Of a DNA stretch of 25,716 bases, positions 1 to 7,038 are shown piece after piece; the stretch's first letter is position 1; each line of letters begins with the position of its first letter. The stretch comes from Candidatus Methylomirabilota bacterium (GTDB lineage Bacteria > Methylomirabilota > Methylomirabilia > Methylomirabilales > Methylomirabilaceae), in NCBI GenBank assembly GCA_028869615.1, contig JAGWRQ010000005.1:1-25716 (forward strand), in the 5' to 3' direction. The notes beneath the pieces are model-generated. The model did not search any database and was not told the origin of the DNA. It saw only the letters and a list, made by a program, of their open reading frames with translations. The translations under genes and the position numbers were made by a program.

Positions 1-42
1 AAATGGATTGGGCTTCCTTCAGACCCAACCTCACGATGACGC

Positions 43-61
43 CCCCGGATCGAGTCCGGGG
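43..61. repeat. Small extragenic palindrome (7-bp stem)
   Basis: A perfect 7-bp inverted repeat (CCCCGGA / TCCGGGG) encloses the 5-base loop TCGAG. Palindromes of the form CCGGAnnnnnTCCGG recur between genes in many GC-rich bacterial genomes, so this is probably a dispersed intergenic palindrome rather than a gene-specific site. It lies downstream of the minus-strand membrane-protein gene, but no T-run follows it on the minus strand, so a factor-independent terminator is not well supported. Nothing else in 1-217 looks like a gene. Confidence 0.45.
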
Positions 62-217
62 CAGGCTCTTCCCTTCTCCTCACCTTTGGCTCCGCGAATA
101 CCTAGTGTAGGAACTTCCACCTCACAAGCTCTGTGCTACGCCCGGTACATATGTATACGGCTCACCGGCGGCACCCGCAGGGTGACGTCCTGTACGGCCG
201 CTGGTTCGGCACAACTT

Positions 218-967
218 TCATTCGCTTACCTCCTGACTCAATACGCGCTTCTCTGTCCTGTTCGTATATATGATAAATGCTGCGAGCAAGGAAACGAGAA
301 TGAGGGAAGACCCAACAGTGCCGAAATCGAGTCCGCCCTTTGCAACGGGCTTTGTAAGAAGATCCCCAAAGGTTGCTCCAAACGGGCGAGTCAAAACGAA
401 GGCAATCCAGAACACCATGACTCGATTAAGTCGAGTGAAGGTGGCAGCAAGGACGACCAACCCGAGCATCCCCCCGATGAGAGCGGCCCCGCCAAAAAAA
501 CCCAGGCCGGAATCATCGGCCAGGAAATCCCCCAAGGCTGTACCCAATGTGTTGGAAAACAATATGGCCGTCCAATAAAACAGCTCCGCTTTAGTTGTTT
601 GGATGTGGCTAACGGATAACGTCTTTTCGCTGATACGCCAAGCCGCCAGCACCACTAGCAAACATGCAATTAAGATCAGTGAGCCTTTCATGTAACCAAG
701 CCCCAGGGTTCGATCCATAAAATCTGACATTGTTGTGCCGGCCGTACTTGTCGTAAGGATCACAGTCCAATACAGTACAGGATGAAACCTGGTCGCCTTA
801 AGCTGGGCAACAACAGAAATCAGGAACAGACTGATCAGGATGACAGAACTCACGCCGTAACCGACGTTCATCGTCATCGAAAGGAGATCTCCGGCTGTCT
901 CACCGAGAGTGGTTACACAGATCTTCATGATCCAAAAGAAGAAGGTGACTTGTGCAATCTTACTCAT
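218..967 (-). CDS. Four-repeat integral membrane protein, COG4705-like, function unknown
   Basis: This 249-residue protein is almost wholly hydrophobic, with about eight membrane segments in four homologous two-helix units. Each unit carries a similar signature: a Thr- or Gly-rich stretch, an acidic residue (GETAGDLL near residue 22, GTTMSDFM near 77, GTALGDFL near 141, GATFGDLL near 197), then a GLGY/GLGF-type turn and a second helix. This fits the uncharacterised COG4705 membrane-anchored protein family. The repeated acidic residue in a membrane hairpin could suggest a transport or ion-binding role, but that is inference. The start is the ATG preceded by GGGG about seven bases upstream. The DNA is poorer in GC (43-55% in the 60-base lines I counted) than the neighbouring ABC operon (about 62%), and the gene is divergent from it, so acquisition by transfer is possible. 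Confidence 0.7.
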   Translation of the reverse strand: MSKIAQVTFFFWIMKICVTTLGETAGDLLSMTMNVGYGVSSVILISLFLISVVAQLKATRFHPVLYWTVILTTSTAGTTMSDFMDRTLGLGYMKGSLILIACLLVVLAAWRISEKTLSVSHIQTTKAELFYWTAILFSNTLGTALGDFLADDSGLGFFGGAALIGGMLGLVVLAATFTRLNRVMVFWIAFVLTRPFGATFGDLLTKPVAKGGLDFGTVGSSLILVSLLAAFIIYTNRTEKRVLSQEVSE

Positions 968-1129
968 TACTGCCCCAGTTCATAGTTGTGCCCCACTATT
1001 CCGTGAGCCGCTTTAGAGGCCGACAAAGGCCGGCGGGTTATCTCTCAAGACGGCTCCACTTCTCAACCACGAATTTTGCTCGCAATATCCCATACTTATT
1101 CCAACCGGTCAAGACTACGTATCGCGTCG

Positions 1130-1159
1130 TTGCAGGCAGCGGGTACGATCGTGTACAAT
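1130..1159 (+). promoter_or_regulatory. Possible sigma70-type promoter for the ABC exporter operon
   Basis: TTGCAG at 1130-1135 and TACAAT at 1154-1159 are separated by 18 bases. The -10 box matches TATAAT at five of six positions; the -35 box keeps only TTG. Transcription would begin near 1166, giving a leader of about 57 bases before the ATG at 1223. The 968-1222 gap between divergent genes holds no gene that I can support. Confidence 0.35.
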
Positions 1160-1222
1160 GCTCGATGGTCTTTCGAAATGCAGGCTGCCGACCGGCGGCA
1201 GGGAAGCGACAGGAGAGACGGA

Positions 1223-2197
1223 ATGATCGAAGCGGACAAGCTGACGAAATATTACGACAAGCATATAGCGATTCGCGATGTCTCCTTCAAGGTCGAGAAA
1301 GGGGAGATCGTGGGGTTCCTCGGGCCGAACGGCGCCGGCAAGACCACGACGATGCGGATCTTGACCGGTTTTCTGCCGCCCAGCAGCGGGACGGCGCGCG
1401 TCGCCGGCTTCGACGTCCTGACCGAGTCGCTTCAGGTGCGGCGACGCATCGGCTACCTGCCTGAAAACGTGCCGCTGTACACCGACATGAAGGTGGCCGA
1501 CTACCTGGAGTTCGTAGCTGAAGTCAAAGGCCTGGAACGGGGGAGGAGGCAACACAGGATCGGCGAGATCATGGACAGGTGCGGGGTGGCCGGGGTCCGG
1601 CGGACCTTGATCGGGGCACTCTCGCGCGGCTACAGGCAGCGGGTCGGGATCGCTCAGGCGCTACTCAACGATCCTGAGGTGCTGATCCTGGACGAGCCGA
1701 CCATCGGGCTCGACCCGAAGCAGATCATCGAGATCAGACAGCTCATCAAGGAGCTGGCCGGTCAAAGCACGGTTATCCTGTCGACTCACATCCTGCCCGA
1801 GGTCAGCATGGTCTGCCATCGGGTGATTATCATCAACAATGGACAGATCGTGGCGGTTGACACTCCGGAGAACCTTACGGCCGGGCTTCAGAGTTCCACC
1901 AAACTGCGCATCAGGGTGGAGGGGCCGGTGGATCAGGTCGGATTGGCCCTGACCCGGCTTCCAGGCGTGCTGCGGGTTGTGGTGGAGGATGAGACGCACC
2001 TGTCTGCCGGACAGGCAGGCGAGACCGCCAAGAACTTCGTTGTGGAGTCGGAGCGGAATTGTGACCTGCGACGCGAGGTATCGCGCCTGATCGTCGAGCG
2101 CGGATGGGGGCTGCTTGAACTGCGGCCCGCCGATATGAGCCTGGAGGACATCTTCGTGCGCCTGGTCACCAAAGAAGCGCAGGAGGTTCGGGCATGA
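1223..2197 (+). CDS. ABC transporter ATP-binding protein, GldA/NatA/CcmA-like
   Basis: The 324-residue protein is a single ABC ATPase domain with a C-terminal extension. Walker A is GPNGAGKTT (residues 34-42); the signature is the variant LSRGYRQR usual in the GldA/NatA branch; Walker B is LILDEPTIGLDP, followed by the STHIL switch histidine. It should power the membrane proteins encoded just downstream. An open frame continues upstream to 1076, but the ATG at 1223 has AGGAGAG five bases ahead and starts where the family homology begins (IEADKLTKYY). The gene ends in a 4-base ATGA overlap with the permease gene. A short palindrome at 1999-2015 lies inside the weakly conserved C-terminal region. 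The substrate cannot be told from sequence; GldA-type ATPases are widespread outside gliding bacteria, so gliding is not implied. Confidence 0.9.
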   Translation: MIEADKLTKYYDKHIAIRDVSFKVEKGEIVGFLGPNGAGKTTTMRILTGFLPPSSGTARVAGFDVLTESLQVRRRIGYLPENVPLYTDMKVADYLEFVAEVKGLERGRRQHRIGEIMDRCGVAGVRRTLIGALSRGYRQRVGIAQALLNDPEVLILDEPTIGLDPKQIIEIRQLIKELAGQSTVILSTHILPEVSMVCHRVIIINNGQIVAVDTPENLTAGLQSSTKLRIRVEGPVDQVGLALTRLPGVLRVVVEDETHLSAGQAGETAKNFVVESERNCDLRREVSRLIVERGWGLLELRPADMSLEDIFVRLVTKEAQEVRA

Positions 2198-2961
2198 ACG
2201 TCCTGGCGATCTTCAAGAAAGAGTGGCGGGCCTACTTTGCGTCGCCGGCCGCCTACGTCATCTTGACTATCTTTGCGCTCATCTCTGGTTACTTTTTCTA
2301 TAGCCTCCTCACCTTCTTCTCGCTCAGCAGCCTGCAGGCCACCATAAACCCCGCGTTCGGCCGAGGCTTGAACGCCTCCGAGTGGATCGTGAATCCGCTG
2401 TTTCGTGACATCGCCATCACCATGTTGTTCCTCATGCCAGCGGCCACCATGCGCCTGTTTTCAGAAGAAAAGAAGACGGGAACCATCGAACTCCTCTTCT
2501 CGTACCCAATCAGGGACTGGGAGCTGCTGTTGGGTAAGTTCCTGGCGGCTCTCGCGCTCTACTCGGCAATGCTCGGAATCAGTCTGCTGGACATCGCGAT
2601 GCTCGGGTCTGTCGCCACGCTGGAATGGGGGCTTATCTTCAGCGGCTACCTCGGTCTACTGCTTCTTGGTATGACCTTTCTGGGGCTCGGAATTCTGGCC
2701 TCCTCCCTGACCGAAAACCAGGTCGTCGCCGCCGTCGGGACCTTCGGCGTCCTCCTGCTGTTGTGGGTCATCGGTTGGTCCACCGAGGCGGCCGGGCCGA
2801 CGCTGGGCCCTATCCTCTCGCACCTCTCGATCATCAATCATTACGACAACTTCGCCAAGGGAACCATTGAAAGCCGAGACGTGATCTTCTACCTCAACTT
2901 TACGCTCCTCTGCCTCTTCCTGACACTCCGTTCCCTGGAGTCGAAACGGTGGCGGAGTTGA
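2194..2961 (+). CDS. ABC-2 type permease, GldF-like
   Basis: This 255-residue protein has six hydrophobic segments and opens with the short amphipathic start NVLAIFKKEWRAYFASPAAY that is typical of ABC-2 permeases of the GldF/NosY type. An extracytoplasmic loop follows the first helix pair, then a conserved cytoplasmic stretch (MRLFSEEKKTGTIELLFSYP) couples the permease to the ATPase. The ribosome-binding site AGGAGG lies inside the end of the ATPase gene and the ATG overlaps that gene's stop codon, which indicates translational coupling. It would form the membrane channel of a transporter together with the upstream ATPase and the downstream GldG-like protein. Length is normal for the family. 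Confidence 0.88.
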   Translation: MNVLAIFKKEWRAYFASPAAYVILTIFALISGYFFYSLLTFFSLSSLQATINPAFGRGLNASEWIVNPLFRDIAITMLFLMPAATMRLFSEEKKTGTIELLFSYPIRDWELLLGKFLAALALYSAMLGISLLDIAMLGSVATLEWGLIFSGYLGLLLLGMTFLGLGILASSLTENQVVAAVGTFGVLLLLWVIGWSTEAAGPTLGPILSHLSIINHYDNFAKGTIESRDVIFYLNFTLLCLFLTLRSLESKRWRS

Positions 2962-4562
2962 CCATGGACAAGCTGACTCGCTTCGCCGCACCGGCCGGCC
3001 TCATCCTCCTTGTCGTGGGCGGGATTGCCTATAACATCAGTCCGGATCTGAAGGCGTGGATGGGGGGTATCCTCCTGCTTGGGGCGATCCTCATCCTTAC
3101 CGGCGTCTATCGTTCCTTTGGCGGGATCATGGCCTGGCTGAATCGCCGCTCCACGATCACCGGACTGAACGTCGCCCTGATGACGATGCTGGTGCTGGGG
3201 ATCATCGGTCTGGTGGAGGTCATCTCGGCCAAGCACAACACGCGGTTCGATCTGACCGCAGGGAAGCGGTACACCCTCGCCGATCAGACCAGGAAGGTAG
3301 TCAGAGGACTCGCCAAGGACGTCCAGGTCACGGCCTTCTTCCGAGCCGACCAGGCGGAGCGCCGGCCTGCCGAAGACCTCCTGCGCCAGTACGCCGACCT
3401 CTCGTCGCGGTTCCACTTCGAGGTGGTCGATCCTGACAGGAACCCCGGCAGGGCCAAGCGGTACGGCATTACCACGTACGGCACCACGATCTTAGAGACC
3501 CAGGATAAGGAGGAAAAGATCGCTGAGGTGGATGAGGAACACCTGACGAATGGACTGGTCAAGCTGCTGCGCGAAGGGAAGCGAACGGTCTATTTCCTGA
3601 AGGGGCACGGGGAAAACGAATTGGAGGACAAGTCGCGGAACGGCTACCGGCAGGCCAAAGAGGCCATCGAGAAGGCCAACTATCTGGTCAAGGAGCTATT
3701 GTTGCTCCGCGAACGTGAGGTGCCACAGGACGCCTCGATACTCGTGATCAGCGGACCGAAACGCGATCCGGCCGAATCGGAGCTGCAGGCCCTGCAACTG
3801 TTCGTTGAGCGGGGCGGAAAGCTGCTCATCCAGCTCGATCCGTATACGTCGCCGAGTCTCAAAGCGTTTGTGAACCGATACGGCATCAAGGTCGGGGATG
3901 ATGTGATTGTGGACCAGTACGCTCGCGCCATGGGCGGCGATTACCTGATGCCCGTGGTCTCGACCTACTATCCGCACGCGATCACCCAGGGCTTCACCCT
4001 CGCCTCCCTCTTTCCCTTCGCACGCTCCGTGGACGTGGCAGAAAAGTCACCGCAGGGGGTGACGGTCCAGAAGCTCGGGGAGACGGGGCCGGGAAGCTGG
4101 GCGGAAACCGACAAAGGCGAGTTGAATCGCGGTCAACTCAGTTTTGAGAAAGGGCAGGATCGGCAGGGACCAATTCCGGTGGGAGTCATCGCCACGGTGC
4201 AGGTCGAGCAGGCGACAGCAGGCGCAAAGGCGGAGAGGGACACCACAGGAACGAGAGACACAGAACAGGGCACTCACAGGCAACCGAAAGTCGCCCGATT
4301 GGTGGTGTACGGCAACTCCGCCTTTGCCAGCAATAACTTTCTGAACTTCTCGGGGAACCGGGATCTCTTCTTGAATAGCATCAGTTGGCTGGCCGAAGAG
4401 GAGGCGATGATCGCCATCCGGCCGCGAGAGGCAAAAACTGCCCCCATCTTCTTGAGCGCGACGCAGGGACGGATGGCCTTTTGGATGCTGGTCGTCGTGG
4501 TGCCGAGTCTATTCTTAGTCTCCGGGACATCGGTGGTCCTCAGGCGGAAGCGGTCGCGATGA
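2949..4562 (+). CDS. GldG-like ABC transporter auxiliary protein (COG3225/PF09822 family)
   Basis: This 537-residue protein has two hydrophobic helices in the first 100 residues, a large soluble domain and a final membrane helix near the C-terminus (FWMLVVVVPSLFLVSGTSVV). That is the layout of the 'gliding motility auxiliary' domain. Family-like features include an N-terminal NTRFDLTAGKRYTLADQT stretch after the second helix, a FLKGHGENE segment and a 'GGKLLIQLDP' strand. The GTG at 2949 overlaps the permease stop by 13 bases; an ATG at 2964 with GGAG six bases ahead is an equally good start. A charged Thr/Glu-rich insert (near residues 415-440) looks like a variable linker. The role is probably periplasmic or extracytoplasmic support of the ABC exporter. 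Substrate unknown. Confidence 0.85.
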   Translation: MAELTMDKLTRFAAPAGLILLVVGGIAYNISPDLKAWMGGILLLGAILILTGVYRSFGGIMAWLNRRSTITGLNVALMTMLVLGIIGLVEVISAKHNTRFDLTAGKRYTLADQTRKVVRGLAKDVQVTAFFRADQAERRPAEDLLRQYADLSSRFHFEVVDPDRNPGRAKRYGITTYGTTILETQDKEEKIAEVDEEHLTNGLVKLLREGKRTVYFLKGHGENELEDKSRNGYRQAKEAIEKANYLVKELLLLREREVPQDASILVISGPKRDPAESELQALQLFVERGGKLLIQLDPYTSPSLKAFVNRYGIKVGDDVIVDQYARAMGGDYLMPVVSTYYPHAITQGFTLASLFPFARSVDVAEKSPQGVTVQKLGETGPGSWAETDKGELNRGQLSFEKGQDRQGPIPVGVIATVQVEQATAGAKAERDTTGTRDTEQGTHRQPKVARLVVYGNSAFASNNFLNFSGNRDLFLNSISWLAEEEAMIAIRPREAKTAPIFLSATQGRMAFWMLVVVVPSLFLVSGTSVVLRRKRSR

Positions 4563-5572
4563 GGTGGCGATCGCTTGGCCTGCTCGGCCTGCTGCTGGCA
4601 CTTGTCGTCGTGGCCTACTACGCCCTGGAGAGCAAGGGCACACTATCAGGGGCGGATGCCAGCCGATTATTCCAGGCCGAGGAGAAGGACGTCGAGACTA
4701 TCGCCATCAGGAAAGGCGACGCGCTGATCGCGCTGAAGCGTGAAGGCAACGGGTGGCGGCTGATCGAGCCTGTACAGGCTACGGCCGATAGCTCAGAGGT
4801 CGTCTCGCTGCTCCATGCGCTCCTGGAAGCCAGGGAAGAACGACGCATCGAGGAGGCGCCGAAGAACCTCGCCGACTACGGGCTCGAGCGTCCCGCAGTC
4901 CATCTCAGCGTGACGCTCAAAGACGGAAAGACGTTACCGGCTCTCCTGCTTGGCGATCTGAACCCGAACGGCCGCTCCGTCTATGCCAAACGACCCGATC
5001 GACCCGCGGTCTTCCTGGCGACCGTCATCGTACGACTCCGCGCGGACCGGAAACCGGACGATTTCCGTGACAAGACCCTGCTCGCGCTGGAGCCAAACCA
5101 GGTCACGCAGGTCGAGCTGACCGGTAAGGGAGAACCGATCAGCCTCAGCCATGCCGAAGGAAAGGGATGGGAAATCAACAAGCCGATCAAGGCCAAGGCG
5201 GACGCGGCGGTGATCGGGCAGTTGTTGTGGAAGATTAAGGACGCCCGCGTGACGGCATTTGTCGGCTCCGGCCCCGACGCCAAACGCAGGTACGGCCTGG
5301 AGCGCCCGGACCTGATCGTGGAGTTGAAGGACGCGGGCAGCGTGAAGCGGCTGTTGCTGAAAAAGGCCGCCGACCCACAGGTCGGCCTGTACGCCATAGC
5401 TGAGCCTAGAGGAGATGTGGTATCCCTCGATGCCGGCCTCTTCACCGATCTCTCCAAGTCGCCCCGTGATCTCGCAGATCGATCCGCACCAGAGCGCCGA
5501 CCGGCGACCGGCGACAAGAGCCGCCGATTCTCTCCCACCACACCGACCCCGCCCGCATCGTCCTCATCCTGA
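4559..5572 (+). CDS. DUF4340 domain protein, partner of the GldA/F/G-type ABC exporter
   Basis: The product has 337 residues: one N-terminal membrane helix (LGLLGLLLALVVVAYYAL) and then two similar beta-rich modules. Each module has a 'W.l..P....AD...v..LL' segment (GWRLIEPVQATADSSEVVSLL, then GWEINKPIKAKADAAVIGQLL) followed by a 'YGLERP' turn, the hallmark of DUF4340 proteins. These are commonly encoded directly after GldG-like genes. The ATG overlaps the GldG stop codon (ATGA), so I start here rather than in the open frame reaching back to 4385. The last 35 residues (Arg/Pro/Ser/Thr-rich) do not resemble the usual C-terminus and the gene overlaps the convergent gene by 9 bases, so the tail may be worn or frameshifted. 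Function unknown. Confidence 0.82.
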   Translation: MRWRSLGLLGLLLALVVVAYYALESKGTLSGADASRLFQAEEKDVETIAIRKGDALIALKREGNGWRLIEPVQATADSSEVVSLLHALLEAREERRIEEAPKNLADYGLERPAVHLSVTLKDGKTLPALLLGDLNPNGRSVYAKRPDRPAVFLATVIVRLRADRKPDDFRDKTLLALEPNQVTQVELTGKGEPISLSHAEGKGWEINKPIKAKADAAVIGQLLWKIKDARVTAFVGSGPDAKRRYGLERPDLIVELKDAGSVKRLLLKKAADPQVGLYAIAEPRGDVVSLDAGLFTDLSKSPRDLADRSAPERRPATGDKSRRFSPTTPTPPASSSS

Positions 5573-6340
5573 TCGGGCTTCTGAAGACGTTCGCCCGCCT
5601 TCCGACCGGAAACGCCAATGCAGCCCGAACGAGAGGACGGTATAGTAGATCGGGTACAGCAGAGACCAGGCGACCAATGAAGGCGAGGAGTCGGGAAGCT
5701 GCCATAAGAGAATCAGGAGCGCGGCGGTCCACATGATGCAAAGCCCGATGGTCAGAGAACGGAGGATTCGAGTGCGGCCGGGATAGATGTATTTGATCGG
5801 CACCAGCACCATCACCGCCGCAAAGAGGGTAAAGACCGCGTTCAACCAGAGGGGACTCCTCCCGACGTAATAGTAGAAGGCCAGGACGTTCCAGTATGAA
5901 GGGAAGCCGGTGAAAAAATGATCCGGCGTCTTGGCAGAGACGTGACAGAAACGGTAGGCACTGACCAGGAGCGGGAAGGGCACAATCCAGATCGAGACCG
6001 ACGCCGGCAATAGGTCGGCTTCGTAGATCAACACGATAGGGACGACCACATAATTCAGATAATCAACGATATCATCAAGTTTCGGCCCATCGAATTGGAG
6101 CAGGACCTCCTTGACCCTGGCCAGTCGTGCCAGCGGCCCATCCGCAGCATCGATCACGACGGCCAGCACCATCCCGAAGAACGCCCCACGATAATCGCCC
6201 CTGTGTATGGCGACAAGGCACCAGACTCCGACGACCGCCCCTGAAGCGGTGAACAGATGCACCGCCCACGCCATTACCCGCTGCCACGCGTGCTCTCCCC
6301 TTTTCACGCCGACCGTCCCATCCCTCCTCCGCCACTCCAC
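5564..6340 (-). CDS. pcs: Phosphatidylcholine synthase-like CDP-alcohol phosphatidyltransferase
   Basis: The product is an inner-membrane enzyme of up to 258 residues with about eight helices. Counting from the GTG at 6340, residues 67-93 carry the CDP-alcohol phosphotransferase motif D67-G68-x2-A71-R72-x12-G85-x3-D89-x3-D93. The 12-residue spacing, rather than the usual 8, is characteristic of phosphatidylcholine synthase, which joins CDP-diacylglycerol to choline in one step. The context LDDIVDYLNYVVVP and the later YRFCH and FFTGFPSYWN segments also fit Pcs. The start is uncertain: GTG at 6340 has no clear ribosome-binding site, GTG at 6307 follows a GGAGGAGGG somewhat too far away, and ATG at 6274 would still keep the motif. 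It lies 54 bases after the TPR gene and may be the last gene of the cytochrome operon. A related phosphatidylserine synthase activity cannot be excluded. Confidence 0.75.
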   Translation of the reverse strand: MEWRRRDGTVGVKRGEHAWQRVMAWAVHLFTASGAVVGVWCLVAIHRGDYRGAFFGMVLAVVIDAADGPLARLARVKEVLLQFDGPKLDDIVDYLNYVVVPIVLIYEADLLPASVSIWIVPFPLLVSAYRFCHVSAKTPDHFFTGFPSYWNVLAFYYYVGRSPLWLNAVFTLFAAVMVLVPIKYIYPGRTRILRSLTIGLCIMWTAALLILLWQLPDSSPSLVAWSLLYPIYYTVLSFGLHWRFRSEGGRTSSEARSG

Positions 6341-6394
6341 CAGTGAATGGTGCGCTCTACTGATGGCTTCACTCGCCGCGAATCGGAAGTCGGG

Positions 6395-7009
6395 TTAGCG
6401 TTCTTCTCGCCCGCTTGTCCCGGCGTTTCCTTTCTGAGGACTATGAGGGCGGGCCAGCTCCGCTATCCATCCTTTGACCCGCTTGGCATCGTCTGAGTCC
6501 GGCGGCACGAGAGTGAGAAAACGCTGGAACACCTCAGTGGCACCCTTTGCATCCCCCTTCGCTTTCAAGGCCTGCCCCTTGTCGAACAGGGCGTGAGCGT
6601 ACTGGGGGTTCAGGCTCAGCGCCCGGTCATACAGCTTGATGGCCTCATCCGGACGGTTGCTCTGCATCAGGATAGTTCCCAGATGTGTCAGCGCCTCGAC
6701 CTGGTTCCGATCGGTGAGTAGAATCTGGTGATATTTCTCCCAGGCCGCCTGGAGGTCACCGGCCTCGAGCGAGGCGTGGGCCGCCTTCAAGGCCGAATCG
6801 ATCTCGGAGGGCGAGAGACGGGGGCCAGGGGCGGCGGACGTCGATGTAGTGGGCGATTGTGGCGGCCGGACGAGCGGAACGAAAGCTGAGGCCAGGTACC
6901 CGAGGAGAAAGCCTACGGCCAACGCGCTGCCCAGCATGATGATGAGGCGTATCTTGCCCGTGGAGCGTGGTTCTTCCATGATCTTTTCTGTGTTTACTCT
7001 GTGTGTCAT
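6395..7009 (-). CDS. Membrane-anchored TPR protein
   Basis: The 204-residue product has an N-terminal signal anchor (IIMLGSALAVGFLLGYLASAF, residues 23-43), a Pro/Ser/Thr-rich linker and three tandem tetratricopeptide repeats (about residues 71-104, 105-138 and 139-172). The repeats show the usual pattern, for example AWEKYHQIL, AIKLYDRALSLNPQYAHALFDKG and ATEVFQRFLTLVP. The orientation would put the repeats in the periplasm, where TPR proteins such as NrfG or the C-terminal part of CcmI assist haem attachment. Its place 29 bases after the 13-heme gene makes a cytochrome-assembly role plausible, but that is inference. An AGAGGAGGT site lies 16 bases ahead of the ATG at 7009, rather far; an ATG at codon 11 is an alternative. 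Confidence 0.75.
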   Translation of the reverse strand: MTHRVNTEKIMEEPRSTGKIRLIIMLGSALAVGFLLGYLASAFVPLVRPPQSPTTSTSAAPGPRLSPSEIDSALKAAHASLEAGDLQAAWEKYHQILLTDRNQVEALTHLGTILMQSNRPDEAIKLYDRALSLNPQYAHALFDKGQALKAKGDAKGATEVFQRFLTLVPPDSDDAKRVKGWIAELARPHSPQKGNAGTSGREER

Positions 7010-7038
7010 AGCTCGATCAGTCGTTACCTCCTCTTGCC

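Noticed and set aside
8..619. Plus-strand open frame of 203 codons antisense to the membrane-protein gene
   Set aside because: No ribosome-binding site, no recognisable fold; the opposite strand encodes a clear four-repeat membrane protein.
1223..5572. Gliding motility apparatus
   Set aside because: Only the GldA/F/G-like exporter part is present and homologues occur in many non-gliding bacteria; no other Gld or Spr genes are seen.
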